A stretch of 64,000 nucleotides of DNA, taken from assembly GCA_034661035.1 (NCBI GenBank), contig JAYEKM010000008.1, positions 31,111 through 95,110 of the forward strand. Direction: 5' to 3'. The stretch is from JAGYLJ01 sp034661035. Its GTDB lineage: Bacteria; Patescibacteriota; Minisyncoccia; Phycocordibacterales; UBA12079. Positions 7,796 through 16,213 of this stretch are shown in pieces (positions within the stretch are counted from its first letter, which is position 1; each line of letters begins with the position of its first letter). Both the position numbers and the translations under genes were made by a program. The notes under the pieces were generated by a model. The model worked only from the letters and a program-made list of their open reading frames with translations, did no database searches and was not told the DNA's origin.

Positions 7796-7980
7796 TTACC
7801 CTGTTAAATAAGATTTGATTCTTTTTTTTAATAAGTACCTCTTCATAATGTGTTTTTAAATTACTGAACAAACTTTCCTTTTACCGCAACCATCAAATCT
7901 TAACTTTAAATTTTTTATATAATATAATTTATATAAAACTTTTTATCCTTAGCTGATTATAGCATATATACATAGAACAT
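7796..7980 (-). pseudogene. Frameshifted GIY-YIG remnant
   Basis: On the minus strand, ATG at 7980 opens MFYVYML then hits a stop. NLKLRFDGCGKRK and KRYLLKKRIKSYLTG follow in another frame, separated by a further stop. N- and C-terminal GIY-YIG landmarks survive, but frame and catalytic core are lost. Compare the intact homologue at 34463-34726. Confidence 0.7.
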
Positions 7981-8012
7981 TTTCCGCAAGATTTAAAGTT
8001 ATTTAATAGGGT
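7797..8012 (-). mobile_element. Degenerate GIY-YIG-derived inverted-repeat element (copy A3)
   Basis: Same architecture as 3539-3746 but inverted: ends ACCCTGTTAAATAAG (7798-7812) and TTATTTAATAGGGT (7999-8012), with a similar 216-bp length. Read on the minus strand, both copies share the ends, MFYVYM/VL, (K)NLKLRFD and the final KSYL(T/I)G. The minus-strand right end sits 3 nt before the start codon of the membrane-protein gene at 7793. Confidence 0.75.
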
Positions 8013-8040
8013 GAATTATATCACACGGTCAAATAGAAAT

Positions 8041-8169
8041 AAAAAAAAGACCTTTCCGAGGAAAGGTCCTAAGGAGAAAAAGAGTGGGAGTCTGCGGTGG
8101 CGTGGCCGATGATGTGAAATAACGTAAACTTCTCAAAACTTTTTCGTCCTAAAAATGAACAACTTGTCT
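8041..8169 (-). ncRNA. Candidate small RNA with its own promoter and terminator
   Basis: The minus strand has TTGCAT (8203-8198), a 16-nt spacer and TATACT (8181-8176) preceded by TGC, so a start is expected near 8169. At the other end is a strong intrinsic terminator: GACCTTTCC/GGAAAGGTC (8049-8068) followed by eight T on the minus strand. The 125-nt transcript between them has no convincing ORF and contains a GC-rich block (around 8085-8120) that is unusual for this AT-rich DNA. I do not match it to 6S, SRP, tmRNA or RNase P RNA. Confidence 0.65.
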
Positions 8170-8175
8170 ACTATT

Positions 8176-8203
8176 AGTATAGCAAGGAAACTTAAAAATG
8201 CAA
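8176..8203 (-). promoter_or_regulatory. Promoter of the candidate small RNA
   Basis: -35 TTGCAT, 16-nt spacer, extended -10 TGC-TATACT, all on the minus strand. Confidence 0.65.
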
Positions 8204-8280
8204 GGAAAATTGGATTTAATCTTTAAAAAAGTGGCAAAAATATAAAAAATCAGCTAAGATTAAGATTGTTAAATTAAATT

Positions 8281-9108
8281 ATGAACAACCTAAGAACAAC
8301 AGTAATAAAACCTAAAAAGACTATCAGTTGGGATGACCTTAGAGAAATTTGGAAATATAAAGAATTACTTTATTTTTTCACTTGGCGAGACATTAAGGTG
8401 AGATATAAGCAAACTGCCATCGGTATTCTCTGGGCCCTTTTCCAACCTTTTATGACAATGGTAGTTTTTAGTATTTTCTTTGGTGGATTAGCTAAAATGC
8501 CTTCCGATGGTATTCCTTATCCAATTTTTGTTTACACCGGACTATTGCTTTGGCAATTCTTTTCAGGAGCTTTATCAGACACGAGTAATTGTTTAATCAA
8601 CAATAAAAGTGTCATCACAAAGGTTTACTTCCCACGTCTGCTACTACCGATTTCATCAACCATTACAAAATTTGTTGATTTTGGGATAGCTTCTACAATT
8701 TTGGTAGGAATGATGATTTACTATCAATACATACCAAACTTAATAGGATTATTAATTTTACCTTTACTTCTTCTTATTACTTTTATGGCGTCAGTGGGAG
8801 GAGGTTTATTTCTAGCCTCCATTAATGTTAAATATCGTGATGTCCGTTACGCTCTACCTTTTTTCATATCAATGATGATGTTCGTCACTCCTGTAATTTA
8901 TCCAGCTAGTATTGCCGGTAAATACTCTTGGATTTTAGCGCTAAACCCCATGACAGGTGTAATTAAAGCAGCTAGGGCAGCTATTTTAGGCAATGCCCCC
9001 ATTAACTGGACCTTATTACTCATCTCTGGAGTAACTTGTCTCATAATACTAATTATTGGTTTTATTTTCTTCAAAAAAACCGAGAGATACTTCGCAGATA
9101 TAGTATAA
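8281..9108 (+). CDS. wzm: ABC-2 type polysaccharide export permease (Wzm/TagG-like)
   Basis: 275-aa membrane subunit of a two-component ABC exporter for lipid-linked polysaccharide. LLYFFTWRDIKVRYKQTAIGILWALFQPF (about residues 27-55) is the family's N-terminal amphipathic/first membrane signature. Six hydrophobic segments follow, and NPMTGVIKAARAAILG near the C-terminal third is also typical. Its natural partner, the Wzt-type ATPase, is at 14175-15464, about 5 kb away, with an opposite-strand efflux module between. Not operonic with it. Confidence 0.9.
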   Translation: MNNLRTTVIKPKKTISWDDLREIWKYKELLYFFTWRDIKVRYKQTAIGILWALFQPFMTMVVFSIFFGGLAKMPSDGIPYPIFVYTGLLLWQFFSGALSDTSNCLINNKSVITKVYFPRLLLPISSTITKFVDFGIASTILVGMMIYYQYIPNLIGLLILPLLLLITFMASVGGGLFLASINVKYRDVRYALPFFISMMMFVTPVIYPASIAGKYSWILALNPMTGVIKAARAAILGNAPINWTLLLISGVTCLIILIIGFIFFKKTERYFADIV

Positions 9109-9110
9109 AA

Positions 9111-9223
9111 GAGTAAAAAGTCTATAAAGTCCTTAAAGTAGAAAGTAAAAAAAATGGGAAATTGACTTCGCCAATTTCCAATTTTTTTACTTTATAGACT
9201 TTCGACTTTATAAACTTTCGGCT
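9111..9223. mobile_element. Gene-less MITE-like copy of the B repeat (B2)
   Basis: AAAGTCTATAAAGTCCTTAAAGT on the left faces ACTTTATAGACTTTCGACTT on the right as inverted arms. A central hairpin (GGAAATTG acttcgcc CAATTTCC) and flanking A8/T7 tracts lie between. It sits between convergent wzm and the RND gene and may terminate both. It supplies the last residues (KVYKVESL) and stop of the RND protein. Confidence 0.7.
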
Positions 9224-12200
9224 CTTCTTTATAAGCTCTTAAATATAAAACCGGTATCATTACTAGTGTAACCACAGTCGCAAAAGACAAACCAAAGATA
9301 ATTGAAAAAGCTAGAGGACCCCAAACAGAGGAAGCAAGAATTAGAGGAGTCATTCCTATAACTGTGGTTAAAGTGGTAAGGAGCACTGGCCTCAAACGAA
9401 GAACTGAAGATTCTATAACGATATCCTTAAGAGGAAGTTCTCTTTTCTCTTTTCTCATGGAGTTCATTGTGTCAATTAAGATAATTGCATTATTGACAAC
9501 AATTCCTGCCAGAGCTATCACACCGATAAAAGAAGGGAAAGAAAAAGTGCTCCCTATTATAGTTAATCCAACCAAAACACCAATCAAAGACATCAAGACA
9601 CCCGCCACTATAAAGAAAGTTTGTCTGAAAGAGTTAAATTGTAATATCAAAACAACAATAACCAAGATTAGCCCAGCCACCAAAGCCATCAGCATTTCAG
9701 TAAAGGTCTTAGCAATATCTTCATTTTCACCTCCTGTTTTTAACAAAACACCCTCAGGAAGGAAAGTCTCGTCATCTTTTATAATGGATTGGAATTCTTT
9801 ATTAATTTCAACAGCATTAGCTCCCTCTTTTAATTGAGATGAAGCGGTAGCAATCCGATCCCCTTCTTCATGGTTGATAGAAGCATTACTTTTTTGAATT
9901 GTCACATCCATCAACGAGCCTAAAAGAATTACTCCATTAGGGGTATTAATTTCCATCTGCCTAATAGAATCAACTGTAGTCCTTGAAGTTAAATTTGGAT
10001 CAACATTATCTATATTAAGATTTAGTTTGACCAAAACATCAATATCTTCACCACCTGCTTTTATGGTGGTTGCGTCTACCCCATAAATAGCTGTCCTTAA
10101 AATTGAAGCAACTATTACTGGCGATAAATTACTTTCTGATAATTTAGACCTATCTATTTTCAAAACAAATTCTGTAACATTATTTTTCATACTATTGGTT
10201 ACATCGATTGTTCCAGGAATATTTTTCAAAATATCTTCGGCTTTAACAACAACTCTTTCCAAATCATCCAAGTCAGCCCCGAAAAATTTTATTAAAACAG
10301 GAGCTCCTGAAGGAGGACCCGAACCAGGCTGAGCAACAGTCACTTTGGCTATTCTAATATCTGCTAATTCAAACCTTAAATCTTCTATCAATTCTAGACT
10401 GTTTTTTTCTCTATCCTTCTTCAATAGAACAGTGATATTCCCTAACTTTTCGCCAGAACTACTACCAGAATTACTAAAAGCATTTGAGGAACCAACTGAC
10501 GTAGCAAATGATTCAATATAAGATTGGTTATATAAAATTTCTTCCACTGCTCTGACAGCCAAATCAGTTTCTTCTAGAACCGTTCCCTGCAACATTTCTA
10601 CATCAACATAAATAAACTTAGAATCTTCTGGGGGGAACAAGGAGGTTTTAAGCAAGCCAGTAATTGGTAAAGAGAAAGAAAGAATTAAAGCAATCACCAT
10701 CGACCACAAAAATCTTTTTTGAAACTTCTTACTACCTAAAATATATTCTAATTTCTTTTTATACCAACCTCTTAATAATTCATTATATTTCTTTTGTTTC
10801 TGAAATAATTTACTATTACTATTTCCGTTCCTTTTTAAGACTACTAAAGCAATTAAAGGAACAATACCTAAAGCTACAAAAAGTGAAGCAAATAAAACAA
10901 AAATTAATGTATAGGGAATTCCCTTAACAAATTCGCCCATAATGCCAGACAAAAAGAATAAAGGAAAAAAGGCTGCCACTGTAGTCAACGTTCCAGAAGT
11001 TAAGGGTATATAAAATTCTTTAATAGTTTTAATAGCTGATTCGTTACCACTCAGTCCTTGTTTAATTTTGACGTGCATAGCTTCAGTTACCACAATAGCG
11101 GAATCCACCAAAATTCCTACTGCCAAAATCAGAGCAAATAAAGAAATAAAATTAAGAGTGTTACCTGTAAAATACAAACCTGTAAAAGAAACCAAGAACG
11201 AAAGAGGGACTGCTAAACCAGCAATTAAAGATTCTCTCCAACCAATAGCAAAAAATAAGATTAGTGTAACTAAGAAAACAGTAGCTAATCCCGACATAGA
11301 TAAATTTCTTAAGTCATCGTTTAAATACTCGGCCATATCGATTGAAATCAATACCTCAGCCCCTTCCAAAATACCACCTTCCTGCAGTCTAGCTAATTCT
11401 TTCTTAACACTTTTTACAATAGTACTGATATCACTCCCCCTCTTCTTAAAGATAGACAATGAAACAGCTTGCTGAGAAGGTTGCCCATTGACACTAACTC
11501 TAGAAAATGAAGATTTTTGACTAACTCCGTCAGAGATAAAAGCCAGATCTCTAACATAAATAATCTCCCCCCCGATACTTGAAATAGGGATATCTTTAAT
11601 CTCATTTGAATCAACAAGATCCCCTTTAAATTTTAAAGGATACTTGATTCCTTGTATCTCTATGTCTCCTATTGGTAAAGAAGAATTAGCTTTAGAGATT
11701 GCATTAACAATATCTGTAATTCCTAAACCAAATTTAGAAAGAGCTGATTGGTTTACAACCACCTGAACTTCCCTGTCTGAAATTCCACTAATACCTATTT
11801 TAGAAACACCATTAACAGACTTTAATTCATCTTTGACGTCTTCGGATAATTTAATAAATTCAGTTACCGGTAAATCACTGGAAATAGATAGCATCAGAAT
11901 AGGTTGATCGGCAAAATTTATATCTGAAATAACTGGGTCTTTAGCTTCACTAGGTAATTCTGATTTAACTTTATCAACTTCATCTTTTACTTTTTGAATA
12001 GATTCCTGGATATCAGCGTCAGCATCAAATTCAACTACTACTGAAGAAAACCCCTCTCCTGAGGTAGAGGTAATCTTATTTAATGTATCCAAATTGTTAA
12101 TTAATTGATCTTCTATTTTATCGGTTATCAATCTTTCTGTGTCTAAAGCTGAGGACCCTGGTAAAAATGTAGAAACAATAGCTAAAGGAATTTGTATTTC

Positions 12201-12317
12201 AGGAGAAGATTCTTTTGTGATATTAACTAAAGAAAAAATCCCTGCCATAATTAAGGAAGAAACTAACAATATAGTAAAACTTTTTTTCTTTATAAAAAAT
12301 ATCCAGAAATTTTGCAT
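9192..12317 (-). CDS. RND-family efflux permease (AcrB/HAE-type)
   Basis: 1041-aa inner-membrane proton-driven transporter. One N-terminal TM (residues about 13-32) precedes a large periplasmic loop, then a TM bundle with AVGILVDSAIVVTEA in TM4 (the proton-relay region; one Asp of the usual DD pair is Ser here). The second half repeats this layout (SFIGVIALAGIVVNNAIILIDTMN). Length and duplicated topology are normal. It lies directly downstream of its membrane-fusion protein (12410-14026) on the same strand. The C-terminus EEPKVYKVESL is encoded by repeat B2, so the original end has been replaced or extended. Substrate unknown. Confidence 0.9.
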   Translation of the reverse strand: MQNFWIFFIKKKSFTILLVSSLIMAGIFSLVNITKESSPEIQIPLAIVSTFLPGSSALDTERLITDKIEDQLINNLDTLNKITSTSGEGFSSVVVEFDADADIQESIQKVKDEVDKVKSELPSEAKDPVISDINFADQPILMLSISSDLPVTEFIKLSEDVKDELKSVNGVSKIGISGISDREVQVVVNQSALSKFGLGITDIVNAISKANSSLPIGDIEIQGIKYPLKFKGDLVDSNEIKDIPISSIGGEIIYVRDLAFISDGVSQKSSFSRVSVNGQPSQQAVSLSIFKKRGSDISTIVKSVKKELARLQEGGILEGAEVLISIDMAEYLNDDLRNLSMSGLATVFLVTLILFFAIGWRESLIAGLAVPLSFLVSFTGLYFTGNTLNFISLFALILAVGILVDSAIVVTEAMHVKIKQGLSGNESAIKTIKEFYIPLTSGTLTTVAAFFPLFFLSGIMGEFVKGIPYTLIFVLFASLFVALGIVPLIALVVLKRNGNSNSKLFQKQKKYNELLRGWYKKKLEYILGSKKFQKRFLWSMVIALILSFSLPITGLLKTSLFPPEDSKFIYVDVEMLQGTVLEETDLAVRAVEEILYNQSYIESFATSVGSSNAFSNSGSSSGEKLGNITVLLKKDREKNSLELIEDLRFELADIRIAKVTVAQPGSGPPSGAPVLIKFFGADLDDLERVVVKAEDILKNIPGTIDVTNSMKNNVTEFVLKIDRSKLSESNLSPVIVASILRTAIYGVDATTIKAGGEDIDVLVKLNLNIDNVDPNLTSRTTVDSIRQMEINTPNGVILLGSLMDVTIQKSNASINHEEGDRIATASSQLKEGANAVEINKEFQSIIKDDETFLPEGVLLKTGGENEDIAKTFTEMLMALVAGLILVIVVLILQFNSFRQTFFIVAGVLMSLIGVLVGLTIIGSTFSFPSFIGVIALAGIVVNNAIILIDTMNSMRKEKRELPLKDIVIESSVLRLRPVLLTTLTTVIGMTPLILASSVWGPLAFSIIFGLSFATVVTLVMIPVLYLRAYKEEPKVYKVESL

Positions 12318-12328
12318 AATAATTGTTT

Positions 12329-12425
12329 AGTCTAAAGTCCTTAATATCCATAAAGCCGAAAGTGAAAAATTTGCTTTGCAAATTTTTCTTACCTTATGGG
12401 CTTTTGACTTCATAGACTTTCGACT
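12329..12425. mobile_element. Gene-less MITE-like copy of the B repeat (B3)
   Basis: AAAGTCCTTAATATCCATAAAGCCGAAAGT on one side and CTTATGGGCTTTTGACTTCATAGACTTTCGACT on the other form diverged inverted arms around AAAAATTTGC-ttt-GCAAATTTTT. It lies between the fusion-protein and RND genes and supplies the fusion protein's VESL and TGA stop. Confidence 0.65.
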
Positions 12426-14026
12426 ATTTGTCCTTCTTTCAATCCTCTCGCATCTATAACAATTTCCATATCAGCTGTGACACCTTCTTTTATAATTATT
12501 TTTTCTCCTAAGATAGGACCTAAAATTACAGGATGAGAAATCAATTTATTTCCTTCACCCACTGTAAAAACGGTTGTGTCAGCAGATCCAATCTTTAGAG
12601 CTGAAATCGGAACAGAAAGTTCTGTTAATTCTTCTTCAACTTCTTGAAAAATTCTTTCAACCAACAAAGAAACTGACTGTCCATTAGTCAAAACCATATC
12701 TGAATCTTTTAAGGTAACCTCCACTTTTATCTTTTTTGTTTTGTTGTCTATGGCAGGAGCGATATTTTTAACTTCTCCTTGCCATTTAGAACCAACTAAA
12801 ACCTTAGAACCAACTTCAACATCATCTCTATCTTCTTCTGTAATATAGGTAACTACCTCTAAAGATTTATTATTGGCAATACTTACTACAGGAGTAAAAG
12901 CTGAAACAAAATCACCCTTTTCTAAATTAAGGATATTAATAGTTCCACTAATAGAGGCTCTAATAATTGTTTTCTCTAAATTAGCGTAAGCTGATTGCAG
13001 ACCTGCTTCAGCTTGTTTTAATTGAGCTTCTGCTGAGATAACGTCTTCTGATCTCCCCCCTGTTTGAGCCTGTTCATAATTCAACTCAGCAATTTCAAAG
13101 TTTGAGTAAGCCCCATTCAAACTATTCTTAGCTGTAGACAAAGCTGTTGCAGATGTGTTGATCACAGTTCTGGTTGTACTTATATTAGTTTTCCATGTAG
13201 TGATAGTTGTTTCTGATAAGTTTGAAGTCGGAGTTAGGATATTTACAGCCAAAGCTAATTTATCAAGAAAAACTCTAATGGAATTAATATTTGACTTTCT
13301 TTTATCCAATTCCCCTATTAAATCATCTTCTACATCAAATGTAGTTAGTGTATCTGACCACTCCTCTAACATTTCTTCTAAAAGCAATCTTCTCCACTCA
13401 AGATCAATTTCTAATTGAGAATCAACCACAGGGAAAATTACTTGTGGATCATCTCCTCGGGCGTCTCTAAACATAGCGTCCATTTTATTTCTAATAGAGT
13501 CATCAGCTTTAGCAAAAGAATCGTTCAAAGTGTTAACAACTGATATTTTGGTTTCAGTTAAAGTATTTTGAACATTATCTAGAGTGGTTTTAAGAATAGA
13601 AGTCTGTTCATCTCTACCTCCTTTTTTTATCTTATCTAAACCTGCTTGAGCAACTTCAACACTGGCCTCTGCTTGAGTCACAGCTGATTTTTGTGTCCAA
13701 TTGTCTAATTCACCAATAATTTGATTAGACCAAACAGTATCGCCTAATTTTTTGTAAACCCCAATTACTTCTCCTGATATTTGAGAATAAATATTAGCAG
13801 AAGATTGTGACTGAACTTTTCCTAATAAAGGCAATGGATCTTTATTCAAAGAAAGATTCCTAACTGACATAGTAGCAACTTGTCTAACATCAGAAGAATC
13901 AATATCTTGATCCCCATTTTCCTGAACAACCAATCTCTGATAAAAGATAATTGTTAAAATAGCTAAAATAGTGAAAACTATAATAACTTTATTACGACCT
14001 AACCCTTTATTTCTTAAATCTAACAT
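12410..14026 (-). CDS. RND periplasmic adaptor / membrane-fusion protein (HlyD family)
   Basis: About 538 aa starting MLDLRNKGLGRNK. One N-terminal TM segment (VIIVFTILAILTIIFYQ), then a barrel-sandwich lipoyl domain (GEVIGVYKKLGDTVWSNQIIGEL), a long alpha-hairpin, the second half-lipoyl motif (ASISGTINILNLEKGDFV), a beta-barrel and a membrane-proximal domain. The adaptor links the RND pump (downstream, same strand) to the cell envelope; no outer-membrane TolC-like partner is visible, as expected if the cell is a CPR member with unusual envelope needs. The alternative start at 14089 would add a repeat-encoded ACLPAGRAN stretch and is less likely. The C-terminal VESL comes from repeat B3. Confidence 0.85.
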   Translation of the reverse strand: MLDLRNKGLGRNKVIIVFTILAILTIIFYQRLVVQENGDQDIDSSDVRQVATMSVRNLSLNKDPLPLLGKVQSQSSANIYSQISGEVIGVYKKLGDTVWSNQIIGELDNWTQKSAVTQAEASVEVAQAGLDKIKKGGRDEQTSILKTTLDNVQNTLTETKISVVNTLNDSFAKADDSIRNKMDAMFRDARGDDPQVIFPVVDSQLEIDLEWRRLLLEEMLEEWSDTLTTFDVEDDLIGELDKRKSNINSIRVFLDKLALAVNILTPTSNLSETTITTWKTNISTTRTVINTSATALSTAKNSLNGAYSNFEIAELNYEQAQTGGRSEDVISAEAQLKQAEAGLQSAYANLEKTIIRASISGTINILNLEKGDFVSAFTPVVSIANNKSLEVVTYITEEDRDDVEVGSKVLVGSKWQGEVKNIAPAIDNKTKKIKVEVTLKDSDMVLTNGQSVSLLVERIFQEVEEELTELSVPISALKIGSADTTVFTVGEGNKLISHPVILGPILGEKIIIKEGVTADMEIVIDARGLKEGQIVESL

Positions 14027-14041
14027 ATTTTTCTTGTTCGC

Positions 14042-14061
14042 CCTGCCTGCCGGCAGGCAGG
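14042..14061. repeat. Perfect GC-rich palindrome upstream of the HlyD-family gene
   Basis: CCTGCCTGCC-GGCAGGCAGG, 10-bp perfect arms with no loop, in very AT-rich surroundings. If translated it reads LPAGR. Related to the repeat within ychF (554-573). Confidence 0.85.
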
Positions 14062-14174
14062 CTTGGGCGAAATTATATCTACCTTGCAAAAATTACTGGG
14101 GTATTATACCAAAAATAAGTGAAAAAGATAGATTTTCTCCTAAAAAATGGTAAAATAACACTTACATAAACAAT

Positions 14175-15464
14175 ATGTCTGATCCAAGAGAACCGATGAT
14201 TTCGGTTAAAAACATCTCTAAAAAGTATAAAATAACCCATCAACAGGGTGGTTATATTGCTATGCGAGATGTCATGGCAAATATAGCTAAAAAACCCTTT
14301 TCTTTCTTAAAAAGAAAGGTTAATAAGATTACAGGAAGAACAACCAGAGAAGACTTTTGGGCCTTAGAAGACATTAATTTTGATATTTTTAAAGGGGAAG
14401 CTGTAGGGATTATTGGTGCAAACGGAGCAGGCAAATCTACCCTTTTAAAAATCTTAACGGGTATTACCCCACCCACCACAGGAGAAATAAAGATGTACGG
14501 AAAAGTTGCCTCTCTCCTAGAAGTTGGAACGGGATTCCATGGAGAGCTTACAGGAAGAGAAAATATTTTTTTAAACGGGGCCATCCTTGGAATGACCAAG
14601 GAAGAGATAGCTGAAAAATTTGATGCTATTGTAAGATTTTCTGGTGTTAAAAAATTCATTGATACACCTGTTAAAAGATATTCGTCAGGAATGTTAGTCC
14701 GTCTAGGTTTCTCGGTCGCAGCTCATATGGAGCCAGATATTCTTTTAGTTGATGAAGTCCTCGCTGTCGGTGATGCGGAGTTTCAAAAGAAATGCCTTGG
14801 TAAGATGGACGAGGTCACCAAAGAAGGAGGTCGTACTATTCTCTTTGTCAGCCATAATATGGCAGCTATCCAAAATCTCTGCAAAAGGTGTATTCTAATT
14901 GAAGAAGGTAAAATTAAAATGATTGGTAAGACAAAAGATGTTATTGATAGATATTTAAAATCTGAAATACAAGACAATCCTCAAATTAAGTTTAAACCTG
15001 ATTTAAATAAAAAAGCTCAAATCTTAGGAATAAAAATGAGGAACGAGAAGAACGAAATAATCAATCAAATTAATTATCAGGAACATTTTGAAATTGAATT
15101 ACTAACGGATATCAGAGTTAAAAATAAAACTTATTATATTATAATCATAATTTACAACTCTGTTGGAAATATAATATTAACAACCACTGATAGAGATTTA
15201 GAACAATCTTTTATCAGTCAAATAGACAAAGTTAATAAAGAAAATAAACATTTAATCAGATTTCCAAATAAATTACTAAAACCAGGACAATATTATATCT
15301 CAATAAATTTAACTAGTGATAATCAAGGCGCTATAGACAAGCATAGTTCAGTGCTAAGTTTTAATATTATAGACACCATATCTAAAAGATCTAAAGATAA
15401 TGGTTACCGAGATACTGCTATTGTTGCTCCAGAAATAAACTGGATTTCCAAGGTAGAAAAATAA
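14175..15464 (+). CDS. wzt: Polysaccharide ABC exporter ATPase (Wzt-like) with C-terminal carbohydrate-binding-type domain
   Basis: 429 aa. The ABC domain covers about residues 1-250: Walker A GANGAGKST (about 80-88), signature KRYSSGMLVRLGFSVAAHM (about 169-187), Walker B DILLVDEVLAVGD (about 189-201) and SHNM H-loop. The remaining 180 residues form a beta-rich domain like Wzt-C, which in O-antigen exporters binds the glycan end before export. Partner permease is wzm at 8281-9108. The plus-strand glycan genes start 4 bp after it (neuA-like gene at 15469), so it heads that operon. Confidence 0.9.
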   Translation: MSDPREPMISVKNISKKYKITHQQGGYIAMRDVMANIAKKPFSFLKRKVNKITGRTTREDFWALEDINFDIFKGEAVGIIGANGAGKSTLLKILTGITPPTTGEIKMYGKVASLLEVGTGFHGELTGRENIFLNGAILGMTKEEIAEKFDAIVRFSGVKKFIDTPVKRYSSGMLVRLGFSVAAHMEPDILLVDEVLAVGDAEFQKKCLGKMDEVTKEGGRTILFVSHNMAAIQNLCKRCILIEEGKIKMIGKTKDVIDRYLKSEIQDNPQIKFKPDLNKKAQILGIKMRNEKNEIINQINYQEHFEIELLTDIRVKNKTYYIIIIIYNSVGNIILTTTDRDLEQSFISQIDKVNKENKHLIRFPNKLLKPGQYYISINLTSDNQGAIDKHSSVLSFNIIDTISKRSKDNGYRDTAIVAPEINWISKVEK

Positions 15465-15468
15465 AATT

Positions 15469-16206
15469 ATGAAAAAATTAGCAATTATCCCCGCTAGAGG
15501 CGGGTCAAAAAGATTGAAGAACAAAAACAGACTCCTATTAAGTGGGAAACCTTTAGTTGTTTATACAATAGAGTCAGCAATTAAAAGTAAACTATTTGAT
15601 AAAATTATTCTTTCAACTGATGATGAAAAAATCGCTAAAATAGGTAAAGATTTAGGGATATCAATATATTATCGACCCAAAAAATATGCATCTGACACCG
15701 CCACAGTAATTCAAGCTCTCGTTGAATTAATGGAAACTTTTGAAAAAAATGGTGAAAAATATGATGTTGTTTGTCAAATGCTCCCAACTTGCCCTTTTAG
15801 AGATTTTGAAGACATTAAAAAAGGAATACAATTATTGGATAAAAAAACAGATTCTGTCATAAGTATTTCCACCTATAATTTCCCTTTACCAAAATCACTA
15901 AGCAAAAAAGGAGACTTTATAAAACCATATTGGCCTAATTCTCCATTTTTAACAGGAAAAACAAGAACACAGGATCAACAAATCTTTTATCATGATAATG
16001 GAGCCTTCTATATATCTTGGTGGGAATCAATAAAAAAATATAAAACTTTCTATAAAGGAGAAATAAAAGGGTATGAGATAAATCATCTAAAAACTATTGA
16101 TATAGATAATAAACTTGATTTTGAAATGGCAGAAATAATATTAACACATGTTAAAGACAATAAAAATCAATCGGAAATTAAAAAACTTTTGTCTCATTTA
16201 ATTTAA
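15469..16206 (+). CDS. neuA: Acylneuraminate cytidylyltransferase-like (CMP-nonulosonate synthetase)
   Basis: 245-aa nucleotidyltransferase. The N-terminal IIPARGGSKRLKNKN (about 6-20) is the CTP-binding signature of the NeuA/KdsB group. CQMLPTCPFRDFEDI and DIDNKLDFEMAE near the C-terminus match NeuA rather than KdsB. It activates a sialic-acid-like sugar as the CMP-sugar donor. It sits between wzt and neuB, with spacing of only a few bases each side. Exact sugar (Neu5Ac, legionaminic, pseudaminic or another) cannot be decided. Confidence 0.85.
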   Translation: MKKLAIIPARGGSKRLKNKNRLLLSGKPLVVYTIESAIKSKLFDKIILSTDDEKIAKIGKDLGISIYYRPKKYASDTATVIQALVELMETFEKNGEKYDVVCQMLPTCPFRDFEDIKKGIQLLDKKTDSVISISTYNFPLPKSLSKKGDFIKPYWPNSPFLTGKTRTQDQQIFYHDNGAFYISWWESIKKYKTFYKGEIKGYEINHLKTIDIDNKLDFEMAEIILTHVKDNKNQSEIKKLLSHLI

Positions 16207-16213
16207 TAAATTT

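Noticed and set aside
7794..7871. N-terminal extension of the YjdF-like protein
   Set aside because: These residues are the frameshifted GIY-YIG remnant; the start next to AGGG at 7793 is better.
9364..11475. Plus-strand ORFs opposite the RND gene
   Set aside because: Shadows of the clear 1041-aa minus-strand gene.
14027..14089. N-terminal ACLPAGRAN extension of the HlyD-family adaptor
   Set aside because: Encoded by a palindromic repeat; the later ATG (14026) gives a normal adaptor N-terminus.
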